Positions 1 through 7,599 of a stretch of DNA of 64,000 nucleotides are shown here, one piece after another; the stretch's first letter is position 1; each line of letters begins with the position of its first letter. A program made the translations under genes and the position numbers. The notes beneath the pieces are model-generated. The model made no database searches and was not told the origin of the DNA. It was given only the letters and a program-made list of their open reading frames with translations. This stretch comes from UBA4416 sp964543545 (GTDB lineage Bacteria; Bacteroidota; Bacteroidia; B-17B0; Aurantibacillaceae): contig CAZIYT010000004.1 in the NCBI GenBank assembly GCA_964543545.1, positions 620,001-684,000 of the forward strand. The letters are read 5' to 3'.

Positions 1-289
1 GGCTAATGAATTTTTTTACTTCCAGGGTCCTCAGCACTTTCGATACCATCATTCTGTCAGCATTGCCCTGATTGGCAATGTCTACCTGTGTTACATCGGG
101 TTTAGTTTTAGAAAGCCATGCCAGGGCTGCCAATAGAACAAATTGTGTTTGCGTAAGATCCAGAGGGTCCAACACTTTTTTCTGATTTCGTTGCCAAATT
201 AAATTCAGCTGTCCCAGCAAATATCCCGGACTTTCTTCCGGGCTTTTAAATTTGAAATTGATCTTGTTCTGCATATTCTTTTCCGGCAT
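1..289 (-). CDS. MarR-family transcriptional regulator, partial (3' end outside window)
   Basis: Reading the minus strand from an ATG at 289 gives an open frame of about 96 codons running off the window edge. The product starts MPEKNMQNKINF and contains a stretch with LTQTQFVLLAALAWL followed by VTQVDIANQGNADRMMVSKVLRTLE, which is the winged-helix pattern of MarR proteins (recognition helix around residues 70-88). An internal ATG at 274 is an alternative start. It lies 46 bp downstream of a VOC gene on the same strand whose promoter carries a large inverted repeat, so the two probably form a self-controlled operon. The C-terminal dimerisation part is not visible, so the ligand cannot be guessed. 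Confidence 0.85.
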   Translation of the reverse strand, partial: MPEKNMQNKINFKFKSPEESPGYLLGQLNLIWQRNQKKVLDPLDLTQTQFVLLAALAWLSKTKPDVTQVDIANQGNADRMMVSKVLRTLEVKKFIS

Positions 290-335
290 TGTTGACGAAG
301 CTAATGTAAATCATTTTACAGAATTTCAGCCAAAG

Positions 336-695
336 TTATTTCGACTCTAAAAATGTAAGTTTGTATCCGTCAAGGTCTTTTACATGGAATGCTCTGCCGA
401 AAGGTGTGTCAATCACCGGCCCCGCAGTGGTTACTCCATTCGCCATGAATTTTTCTTTCAGTCTGTCTACGTTTTCCGTCACAGCAAACCAAATCGCCAC
501 ACCAATTCCTAACTCTTTTCCTTCGATTGGTTCGAGGGGCGTACGAATAGCAAAACTGGCCTGCCCTTGATTGTATTTAAAAATGCAGGCCTGCGGATTA
601 GTGTCGCCGATTTCAAATCCTAATTTTTGTGTGTAGAAGTCTTTTGATGCTTCCAGATTTATCACTTGTAGTGATGCAAATGTCAGTTGTTTCAT
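336..695 (-). CDS. VOC-family (glyoxalase/bleomycin-resistance-like) protein
   Basis: The product of about 119 residues starts MKQLTFASLQVINLEASKDF and has the two-beta-alpha-beta-beta-beta-module layout of a VOC protein: an N-terminal FYTQKLGFEIGD helix-strand and a C-terminal GRAFHVKDLDGYKLTF strand with the usual D-P/L-D-G-Y motif. VOC proteins bind metals and catalyse isomerisation, dioxygenation or drug sequestration; the substrate here is unknown. The open frame extends upstream to 758, but the ATG at 695 is preferred because the -7 box (719-726) lies inside the longer version. It is followed by the MarR gene, which suggests a regulator-resistance pair. Confidence 0.85.
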   Translation of the reverse strand: MKQLTFASLQVINLEASKDFYTQKLGFEIGDTNPQACIFKYNQGQASFAIRTPLEPIEGKELGIGVAIWFAVTENVDRLKEKFMANGVTTAGPVIDTPFGRAFHVKDLDGYKLTFLESK

Positions 696-708
696 GTTTA
701 TAGTATTA

Positions 709-750
709 ATTGTTGTCGCAAATATAATATACGCGACAACAATATCCAAA
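709..750 (-). promoter_or_regulatory. Promoter with embedded MarR-type inverted repeat
   Basis: Perfect 11-bp inverted repeat: arms at 709-719 (ATTGTTGTCGC) and 733-743, spacer 13 bp. On the minus strand the spacer and inner arm contain TATATTTG (719-726), a Bacteroidota -7 box, and TTTG (747-750) sits exactly 20 bp upstream as the -33 element. A strong promoter buried in a palindrome in front of a VOC-MarR pair fits repression by the neighbouring MarR protein. Confidence 0.75.
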
Positions 751-831
751 TTAATCACTTGTTTTACACCAATCTTCCTGATATAGCTTCATTAAAAGAC
801 TAAATAATGATCATTTTTCTGTATTCATTGC

Positions 832-1479
832 TTAGGGAGCTAATCTCCTGATGTTCCATTGGCGTGTTTCGGAATCCTGGTTGTATTCTATCCGGTCGTG
901 CAGGCGGTTGGGTTGTCCCTGCCAGAATTCATACGTATAGGGAGTCAGGCAATATCCGCCCCAAAACGGAGGATAGGGAATTTCTTTATCCCTGTATTTT
1001 TCTGCAAAGATGCGGTAGTTTTCTTCCAGCTCAGCTTTGTCTGACAGCTCATGGCTTTGGGTAGATATCCAGGCAGAGATTCTGCTTTCTACAGGGCGTT
1101 CCTTAAAATAACTCTCCGAAACAGTGGGATCTGTTTTGCTTAAGATTCCGGCGATCCGTATTTGCCTTTGTAGCTGAGGCCAAAAGAATAGAACAGAGAC
1201 ATGAGGGTTTTCTTCAATTTCCTGGCCCTTACGGCTTTGATAATTGGTATAAAATACGAAGCCTTTTGGATCAACACCTTTTAAAAGGACGGTTCTCAGC
1301 GATGGGATGCCCGACTTGGCAGCAATAGCGAGGATCATGGCATTCGGTTCCGTCACCTCCGAATCGAGTGCTTCATTAAACCAGTCCTTAAACTGTTCCA
1401 ACGGATCCGGTTTTACCTTTTTTTCGTCCAGTAATTCTCCCTCATACTGTGTGCGTAATTTGCTAATGTCTTTTTTCAT
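832..1479 (-). CDS. pdxH: Pyridoxamine 5'-phosphate oxidase
   Basis: A 215-residue protein of the usual length. It oxidises pyridoxamine- or pyridoxine-phosphate to pyridoxal 5'-phosphate using FMN and O2 in the cytoplasm. Visible family signatures are SLRTVLLKGVDPKGFVFYTN and YQSRKGQEIEENP in the FMN-binding part, the central FFWPQLQRQIRI strand, WISTQSHELSD, and the C-terminal PNRLHDRIEY and IRRLAP, which form the substrate and FMN site. It lies 24 bp after hemN on the same strand and may be the last gene of the cbb3 operon, although pdxH itself is a housekeeping gene. Confidence 0.96.
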   Translation of the reverse strand: MKKDISKLRTQYEGELLDEKKVKPDPLEQFKDWFNEALDSEVTEPNAMILAIAAKSGIPSLRTVLLKGVDPKGFVFYTNYQSRKGQEIEENPHVSVLFFWPQLQRQIRIAGILSKTDPTVSESYFKERPVESRISAWISTQSHELSDKAELEENYRIFAEKYRDKEIPYPPFWGGYCLTPYTYEFWQGQPNRLHDRIEYNQDSETRQWNIRRLAP

Positions 1480-1503
1480 ATTGTTTATTTTTATAGGTTC
1501 GGC

Positions 1504-2856
1504 TTATGCAGTAGTGCTAAATACAGCCTGATCAGGTTGCCTGGACCAATAGCGTTTATCAAAGGCCAGGCAGATGTTTCTTAAAAAGTCTTTGCCTTTT
1601 TCTGATAAGATCACTTTATTATCCAGGATGCTGATCAGGTTATCTGTCAGCAATCCGCTTAACCTGTTTTTGCTTTGGTCTAAAATGAGTTGATGGCAGA
1701 ATGTTGACCCGAAATCACTCTCATGCCGGCACATTAAATTCAAGATATGTTGTCTTATCAGCAGATCTTCGTTACTAAGGACATGCCCTTTGTGTAGGGG
1801 GAATTTTCCCTGAACCACCGCTTCCCGGTATTCTTCCACCGTTTTTAGGTTTTGAGAGAAAGCAGACCAGGAATCACTGATGGCAGAACACCCCAGGCCG
1901 ATCAATAGTCTGGTGCGATTAGTTGTGTAACCCATAAAGTTTCGATGAAGCTTGCCGCTCGTAAAGGCGCTTAACAATTCATCATCGGGCAGGGCAAAAT
2001 GGTCCATGCCTATATCCGAATAGCCTGCCGTTGCAAATAATGCTTTACCGGTTTCATAGAGCATCCTTTTTTCAGAAGCGACAGGCAAATCTTTATCTGT
2101 ATAAGCCCGCTGGCCGGGTTTAAGCCAGGGCACATGGGCGTAACTATAAAAAGCGATACGCTCCGGTTTTAAAGAAATAATCTGCTCAACGGTTTGTCTT
2201 ACCGAGTCCTTTGTTTGATGGGGAAGGCCGTATACCAGGTCAACGTTAACAGAAGTGTAGCCTGTTTTTCGGGCCAGATCTATGACCTGTGTTACCTCTT
2301 CCACCGTCTGGTAGCGATTGATGGCTTGTTGTACGCTTGCATCAAAATCCTGTATGCCAAAGCTTACTCTTTTGAAGCCAAGATTGTACAAGGTCTGCAG
2401 GTGTTGAAGGGTAGTGTTTCCAGGATGCCCTTCAAAGCTAAAATCGTACTCTTCGGCTATATCAGCCGTGCTTAATATAGCACTAATGAGGTTATGTAAA
2501 TTCTCTGCCGAAAAAAAGGTAGGTGTGCCTCCTCCCAAATGTATTTCTTTGATCAGTGGCTTACCATCGAATTGTGCCAGGTATAAGCTCCATTCCTTCA
2601 GGAGTGTTTCTATATAAGGCAGTTCTACCTTATGATTCACGGTTATCCGGGTATTGCAGGCGCAATACGTGCAAAGGCTTTCACAAAAAGGCAAATGAAT
2701 ATAGAGACTGATACCCTCTTTATTGGATGACGTAAAGGTGTTTTTAAGATGATCTATCCAGCCGGCTTCCTGCAGATTATCATCCCAGTAGGGTACTGTG
2801 GGATAACTCGTGTAGCGCGGAGCCGGAACGTTGTATTTTTCCACCAGGTTCTTCAT
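1504..2856 (-). CDS. hemN: Oxygen-independent coproporphyrinogen III oxidase
   Basis: A radical-SAM enzyme of about 450 residues that converts coproporphyrinogen III to protoporphyrinogen IX without O2. The [4Fe-4S] motif is FCESLCTYCACN, and EIHLGGGTPTFF and the FEGHPGNTT strand follow, as expected of HemN rather than HemW (note the long C-terminal HemN domain with LIRQHILNLMC). ATG at 2856 (MKNLVEKYNVPAPRYTSYPT) is chosen over ATG 2865 because the family start begins at this point. It follows ric with almost no gap and supplies haem for the cbb3 oxidase under low oxygen. Confidence 0.95.
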   Translation of the reverse strand: MKNLVEKYNVPAPRYTSYPTVPYWDDNLQEAGWIDHLKNTFTSSNKEGISLYIHLPFCESLCTYCACNTRITVNHKVELPYIETLLKEWSLYLAQFDGKPLIKEIHLGGGTPTFFSAENLHNLISAILSTADIAEEYDFSFEGHPGNTTLQHLQTLYNLGFKRVSFGIQDFDASVQQAINRYQTVEEVTQVIDLARKTGYTSVNVDLVYGLPHQTKDSVRQTVEQIISLKPERIAFYSYAHVPWLKPGQRAYTDKDLPVASEKRMLYETGKALFATAGYSDIGMDHFALPDDELLSAFTSGKLHRNFMGYTTNRTRLLIGLGCSAISDSWSAFSQNLKTVEEYREAVVQGKFPLHKGHVLSNEDLLIRQHILNLMCRHESDFGSTFCHQLILDQSKNRLSGLLTDNLISILDNKVILSEKGKDFLRNICLAFDKRYWSRQPDQAVFSTTA

Positions 2857-2867
2857 TAACCTCATTG

Positions 2868-3599
2868 TTAAAACCGGTGCTGCTTAAATTGATCGGTCAT
2901 GTCCTTTATTTTCGGGAACAGGACATTGTTTTCGATGTGAATGTGCATGTGAAAATCAGCTTCAAAGATTTTAAAATCGTTCATCAGCGTATTGTATTCC
3001 TGTGAAACCTCAGGCGCTGCTTCGAACTCATGGAGCATTCGCTTGATTTTTCTTAACGTATTGACCGTCTGTGTATGTTCCAGTTCCAGTGTTTTGATCA
3101 GGCCGGTGGTTTTTGAAACAGCAGCCTGGAATAAGGTAACTTTTTCTTTTTGAAGAACAAGAAGCTTCCTGATTTGAGGAAACAATAATTTATCTTCCTT
3201 TTCGCAATGGCTTAAGAGTATTTCTTTTAATTCCCCAAATTCTTTATCTATGAGGCAAAGGAGTTCTCTATGTGCCAGGCCGGCCGGCGAGTGGGTGACC
3301 AGATGTTGTATGGCATGATGGATAGCTGCCAGCGTTTCGGCTTCGTTATCGTGATGCTGCCCGTTAATAGAGTTGATCAAAAGCTCAAGGTCCATGTCTT
3401 CGATCGTATAAGGGTGATTGGAATGTTTTTGAAGGTTATTGAGTTCCCCGTCAATTTCGGTGAACCGAAGCCCTTTTTCATCACAGGCTTCTTTTAAAGT
3501 CTGGTTTCCGTTTTGATAGAAATCGAAACCGTATTTTTCGAACAGGGGAATACATTCCGGAATATGGATGGCTAACTCTGCCAGTTGCAGTGTTTTCAT
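2868..3599 (-). CDS. ric: Iron-sulfur cluster repair di-iron protein (RIC/ScdA/YtfE family)
   Basis: A 243-residue protein with an N-terminal DUF542-like segment (IPECIPLFEKYGFDFYQ, residues about 13-40) and a hemerythrin-like four-helix region (about 80-235) bearing the iron ligands: HHDNEAE, HCEKEDKLLFPQI, ELEHTQ and HIHIENNVLFPKI. RIC proteins restore Fe-S clusters damaged by NO or oxidative stress. The Cys pair usual in the DUF542 segment (DFCCGG-like) is replaced here by Tyr-Gln, which may change its redox or dimer chemistry. It lies 11 bp after safE and directly before hemN, as part of the cbb3 operon. Confidence 0.88.
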   Translation of the reverse strand: MKTLQLAELAIHIPECIPLFEKYGFDFYQNGNQTLKEACDEKGLRFTEIDGELNNLQKHSNHPYTIEDMDLELLINSINGQHHDNEAETLAAIHHAIQHLVTHSPAGLAHRELLCLIDKEFGELKEILLSHCEKEDKLLFPQIRKLLVLQKEKVTLFQAAVSKTTGLIKTLELEHTQTVNTLRKIKRMLHEFEAAPEVSQEYNTLMNDFKIFEADFHMHIHIENNVLFPKIKDMTDQFKQHRF

Positions 3600-3610
3600 A
3601 GGATAAACAA

Positions 3611-4351
3611 TTACTTGGTTGATGGTTTATGGCAACAATTTAAGCTTGCCGGTTTTGCATGTATTTCAGGCCGATCTTCGCTGAGTTTAGGACTGATGTA
3701 ACTAATCCCTAGATTGAGGCCTCTTAAAATGAGCAGCACGGCCATAATACCGATGAAAACAGGTACGGCCTTATGGATGATATGGCGGGTTTTCAGGCTC
3801 AGCAAATGGCTGCTATAGCTTACCAAAAACATGAGAGGGAGTGTCCCGGTTCCAAAAAAAGCCATGAAGAGCAGGCCTTTAAGAACAGAGCCTGTCGCAA
3901 TAGCTCCGGCAATTCCCATGTAAACCAGGCCACAGGGTAATAAGCCATTTAACAGGCCGATGCTGAAAAAGGAGCGGATGCTGCGTTGTTGAAACAGGTG
4001 TGCAATTTTATTTTTCAACCGGTTTAGCAGGCCATAGAGCTTTCCGGTAACACTGAGGTGATAGGCAAATCGTTTGGGAACAAGAAGCGCCAGTAAAATT
4101 AAGGCTCCTAAAAGCACGGATAAGTTTTGCTGGTAGCCGAACAGGGCGAAACTTTGCCCGATCAGACCAAACAGTATACCAAACAAAGCATAGGTTAGGA
4201 TCCTTCCCGAATTGTAGGCGAGTATGGAGATTGTTTTTTGAGAAGCACTTTTTTGATGTACCGGTAATGCCAGCGCTATAGGGCCACACATCCCCACGCA
4301 GTGGAAGCTCCCCAGAAAACCCAGTGATATGGCAGCCAGAATATAGTCCAT
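3611..4351 (-). CDS. DsbD_2/SafE-like membrane protein of the cbb3 cluster
   Basis: A 246-residue membrane protein of about six hydrophobic segments. The start MDYILAAISLGFLGSFHCVG and the MCGPIALAL motif, repeated later as LPCGLVYMGIAGA, identify the UreH-like/DsbD_2 transmembrane family often called sulfite exporter TauE/SafE. Members next to ccoG/ccoH are thought to move copper or electrons for cbb3 maturation; that role is inferred from position. The C-terminus has a potential metal-binding tail (LNCCHKPSTK). Its ATG overlaps the fixH stop in TGATG, indicating translational coupling. Confidence 0.85.
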   Translation of the reverse strand: MDYILAAISLGFLGSFHCVGMCGPIALALPVHQKSASQKTISILAYNSGRILTYALFGILFGLIGQSFALFGYQQNLSVLLGALILLALLVPKRFAYHLSVTGKLYGLLNRLKNKIAHLFQQRSIRSFFSIGLLNGLLPCGLVYMGIAGAIATGSVLKGLLFMAFFGTGTLPLMFLVSYSSHLLSLKTRHIIHKAVPVFIGIMAVLLILRGLNLGISYISPKLSEDRPEIHAKPASLNCCHKPSTK

Positions 4352-4785
4352 CAGATGGTAATAATGCTTTCTTTGTAATAGGTCGTGGAATTATTTTTCC
4401 AGGACAGGCACATTTTGTAAATGCCTTTGTGAAGTGATCTTTTAGAAATCGTTTGCTCGCCATGTGGGTCAAATACCAGCTTCAATCTTAAATCCCTGGA
4501 TGCATCAGACGGTCTGAAAAACACAATTTCTCCCGTAAAATCCTTAGCCATCTCTGCACCCGGAAAGCGAAGAACAATGCAGGTATCCATCAACTGATAG
4601 TCAATGGTTACTTTCAGCTTCTTTTCATGTGTTATGGCGTCTATCCGTTGCTGGTAATTGAGCTCCTGCTCATAATAATCTGTTGCCACCAGCTCTGATT
4701 TATTGGAGCTGCTGATGATGACCATGCTTGAAATCAGGATGACAAAGCCTGTGTATAATACGGTGATTTTTATTCCCCAACTCAT
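4351..4785 (-). CDS. ccoH: FixH/CcoH family cbb3 assembly protein
   Basis: A 144-residue protein with one N-terminal transmembrane helix (about residues 6-25, KITVLYTGFVILISSMVII) and a periplasmic beta-rich domain. The YYEQELNYQQRID segment after the helix is typical of Bacteroidota FixH proteins. CcoH helps assemble or stabilise the cbb3 oxidase. It follows ccoG by 6 bp and its stop overlaps the next start, so it is firmly inside the operon. Confidence 0.88.
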   Translation of the reverse strand: MSWGIKITVLYTGFVILISSMVIISSSNKSELVATDYYEQELNYQQRIDAITHEKKLKVTIDYQLMDTCIVLRFPGAEMAKDFTGEIVFFRPSDASRDLRLKLVFDPHGEQTISKRSLHKGIYKMCLSWKNNSTTYYKESIITI

Positions 4786-4791
4786 GATAGG

Positions 4792-6204
4792 TTATTTTTT
4801 AATGATGTGTGACTGGCCCAGAAAACTGGTCTTTACGGTTTTAATCCGTTTGTTGTTGCTGTAGATTCCGATTTTTAATTCTGTTTTTCTTTTTTTGATG
4901 TCTTTTTTATTCAGGAAAATAAAAAAGCTCCCCTGTGTCATCCCTTCTTTTTTTACGCTGAGCGCTTTGCCTATTACCTGAATATCCGCTCCCTGGAATT
5001 CTTCTACCTTAAGCGTTACGGGCAATTCGTTACGGGTTTTATTCACCAGTTTGATCGTAAATAAATTACTGACCTGGTCGTTTGGCTGCTCCTGGTAAAG
5101 CATGCCTTTTGCCCTTATGATCGTTGCATCAAAATCGGAACGGCTGATCAGCAGAAAGCTTTCCACGCCGATCAATAAAAGGAGAACGGCTGAGTATGCT
5201 TTCATCCGGTTGGTAAAAGATAATTTGATTTTGTTTTTAATACCATTTTCCGAATCAAAACGGATAAGCCCTTTTTCCAGGCCAACGCCTTCCATCATCT
5301 CGTCGCATGCGTCGATACAGGCCGTGCAATTGATGCATTCGAGCTGGGTGCCGTTTCTGATGTCGATTCCGGTAGGACATACTTTTACACATTTGTTGCA
5401 GTCAATGCAATCTCCGCCGGTTCTTTCTTCGTTCTTTTTGAATTTATGGCGATCTTCACCACGTACGTAGTCATAAGCGACAATGATGGAATCCCTGTCG
5501 AGCAAAACACCCTGCATGCGGCCGTAAGGGCATACAATAAGACATACCTGCTCCCTGAACCAGGAATAGATGAAGAAAAAGACTCCTGTAAACATCAGAA
5601 TCGACACCAGTCCGCCAATATGTGAGCTTAAAGGTTCTGTGACAATCTTTATTAACTCATCAATACCAATAATGTATGCAAGAAATGTATTGGCAATGAG
5701 AAATGACAATAGAAAGAACAGCACATATTTTGCCATGCGTTTCCTTATTTTTTGACTGCTCCACGGGGCTTTGGCTAATGCTTTTTGATGAGGAGCATCC
5801 CCGTCGATCCAGTATTCAATTCTCCTGAAAAGCATTTCCATGAAAATGGTTTGCGGACAGGCCCATCCGCAAAATACGCGACCGAAAATGACCGTGAACA
5901 AGGCGATAAAGACAATGAAAATAAGCATCCCGACCCCAAAGATGAAAAAGTCCTGAGGCCAGAAAATCATCCCAAACAGGATAAATTTCCGCTCCAGGAT
6001 ATTGATCAGGAATAGAGGTTCTCCATGAACTTTGATGAAGGGAAGGCCAAAGAAAACAAGCAGGTAAACATAGCTTAAATATTTACGGTAATTGAATAAT
6101 TTGCCGGAGGGCTTAAACGGAAAGATCCATTTTCGTTTGCCATGCTCATCGATAGTGGCAATATGATCGCGAAAAGAATCGGTGATATGCTCGGATGAAG
6201 CCAT
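4792..6204 (-). CDS. ccoG: Cytochrome c oxidase accessory protein CcoG (FixG)
   Basis: A 470-residue polytopic membrane ferredoxin-like protein. Visible are RVFCGWACPQTIFMEM and CLIVCPYGRMQG in the membrane part, followed by two [4Fe-4S] motifs, CIDCNKCVKVCPTG and CINCTACIDACDE (about residues 265-305), and a C-terminal immunoglobulin-like periplasmic domain (FixG_C, about 350-470). CcoG is known as a copper reductase that provides Cu(I) for the CuB site of cbb3 oxidase. It lies between ccoP and ccoH with gaps of 16 and 6 bp. Confidence 0.95.
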   Translation of the reverse strand: MASSEHITDSFRDHIATIDEHGKRKWIFPFKPSGKLFNYRKYLSYVYLLVFFGLPFIKVHGEPLFLINILERKFILFGMIFWPQDFFIFGVGMLIFIVFIALFTVIFGRVFCGWACPQTIFMEMLFRRIEYWIDGDAPHQKALAKAPWSSQKIRKRMAKYVLFFLLSFLIANTFLAYIIGIDELIKIVTEPLSSHIGGLVSILMFTGVFFFIYSWFREQVCLIVCPYGRMQGVLLDRDSIIVAYDYVRGEDRHKFKKNEERTGGDCIDCNKCVKVCPTGIDIRNGTQLECINCTACIDACDEMMEGVGLEKGLIRFDSENGIKNKIKLSFTNRMKAYSAVLLLLIGVESFLLISRSDFDATIIRAKGMLYQEQPNDQVSNLFTIKLVNKTRNELPVTLKVEEFQGADIQVIGKALSVKKEGMTQGSFFIFLNKKDIKKRKTELKIGIYSNNKRIKTVKTSFLGQSHIIKK

Positions 6205-6220
6205 GTTTAGTTCTAAAATG

Positions 6221-7378
6221 TTATTTAATGCTATCTGTTTTTACAATAAGTGTATCACCCGCCACTGCAGAGGAATCAGTTCTTGTGTTTTGCTCTTCTT
6301 TGAACAGATCTCCTTGCGGCGCTTTTGCTTCCGGAGGGTTGGTTCCTTTCAGGGTTTTGATAAAGCTGGAAATCTGGGCGATCTGCACAGGCGAGAGATC
6401 CTCTTTCCAGGATTTCATCCCTTTATCCATCCAGCCGTACTTAATGGTTTTAAATATATCTGCCAGCGAGCCTCCGTGTAACCAATAGTCATCCGTTAAA
6501 TTAGGGCCAACAGTGCCCTGGCCAAGTTTGCCATGGCAGGCGGCGCAATTGGCAATGAATAATTGTTTGCCGTTTTCAATATCGGCCCCTTCGAGCTGTT
6601 TGACATTGGTTTCATCCACATTATTGGCAGCAGTTTTCATGTATTCTTCCACCTCTGCTTTTGCTTCTGCCATCGCTTTAGTATACTCTGCTGTTTGCAG
6701 ATCGCCCGTTCCGATCACATGGAAGTTGATCAGGTAAATCACAGCAATGGCGACGGTTAGATAAAAACCATATTTCCACCAGGGGGGAAGGTCATTGTCC
6801 AGCTCTTTAATGCCGTCATAGTCGTGGTCGAGCATAATGTCCTGTTCTTTTTCGATATCCACGGAGGCATTCAGCTTTTCAAGAATGGTTTTTGTTTTTG
6901 CTACCTGAACAAGGGCTTGCTTTTCGGGTTTGATAAAGCCCATGATCATCCTGTAGAGGATCGTGATGATAATCCATTCTATGAAAAGAGCAGCGATCAT
7001 GCTGTAAAACGTGAGCATGTCCAATCCACCGATCAGCCAGCTATCTGCGGGCTGTGTTGCCGTTTGCGCTTTCAGTTGAAACCCGGACAGCAGAATGAGC
7101 AGCAGCCCTGTTTTTTTGAAGATATCGGCATTACTGCTTTTTTTTTCGTTTGCTTTGTTAACCAGGTAATCGCTATCGGCAATGTTTTTAAGTGTTTGGC
7201 CCAGGGCAAAGATGACGATGAGCAGTACAATAATTAAAACCAAGAGGGTGTTAAATAAGGCATTCGAAAAATAGCTTGTACTGCCGGCCGTAGCCTTGGC
7301 TTCCTGTGCGTAATTAAGCATGGGTAGGAATAACAGTCCCATAGCGATTGTTTTGTTCCTATTGAGCAGCTTCGTCAT
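6221..7378 (-). CDS. ccoP: cbb3-type cytochrome c oxidase subunit III (CcoP)
   Basis: A 385-residue membrane-anchored cytochrome c. The N-terminus has a signal-like helix, then a helix around LVLIIVLLIVIFALG, a further pair near FYSMIAALFIEWIIITILY, and a helix around YGFYLTVAIAVIYLINF. The single haem motif CAACH lies near residue 285, with the likely Met ligand in GMKSW. Proteobacterial CcoP has two haems; this one has only one, as is common in Bacteroidota. The tail after about residue 355 is charged and Pro/Ala-rich. The start overlaps ccoQ by 20 bp. Confidence 0.93.
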   Translation of the reverse strand: MTKLLNRNKTIAMGLLFLPMLNYAQEAKATAGSTSYFSNALFNTLLVLIIVLLIVIFALGQTLKNIADSDYLVNKANEKKSSNADIFKKTGLLLILLSGFQLKAQTATQPADSWLIGGLDMLTFYSMIAALFIEWIIITILYRMIMGFIKPEKQALVQVAKTKTILEKLNASVDIEKEQDIMLDHDYDGIKELDNDLPPWWKYGFYLTVAIAVIYLINFHVIGTGDLQTAEYTKAMAEAKAEVEEYMKTAANNVDETNVKQLEGADIENGKQLFIANCAACHGKLGQGTVGPNLTDDYWLHGGSLADIFKTIKYGWMDKGMKSWKEDLSPVQIAQISSFIKTLKGTNPPEAKAPQGDLFKEEQNTRTDSSAVAGDTLIVKTDSIK

Positions 7379-7574
7379 AACCCGTCGTGTTTAAGTTGCG
7401 TTGATCTTTTTGTTTAACAGTTAGCGGCAATTGCGATAGCATATCGAAGTATTCTTTTTTTCCTTTGATCACAAATACGATGACTCCTGCAAAGAATACG
7501 AAGAAGATCAGGAGGGAGGTGAGTGGGTAAATTCCCACGCCGGTCATACTTTCTAGATAATTGATGAATTTCAT
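7359..7574 (-). CDS. ccoQ: CcoQ/FixQ-like small cbb3 oxidase subunit
   Basis: A 71-residue protein with a single transmembrane helix (about residues 16-37, YPLTSLLIFFVFFAGVIVFV) followed by GKKEYFDMLSQLPL, the pattern of CcoQ-type subunits. CcoQ stabilises the interaction of CcoP with the core. It sits 25 bp after ccoNO and its last codons overlap the ccoP start by 20 bp. Confidence 0.88.
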   Translation of the reverse strand: MKFINYLESMTGVGIYPLTSLLIFFVFFAGVIVFVIKGKKEYFDMLSQLPLTVKQKDQRNLNTTGYDEAAQ

Positions 7575-7599
7575 AATAATGGCTTTTTTGGAATAGTTA

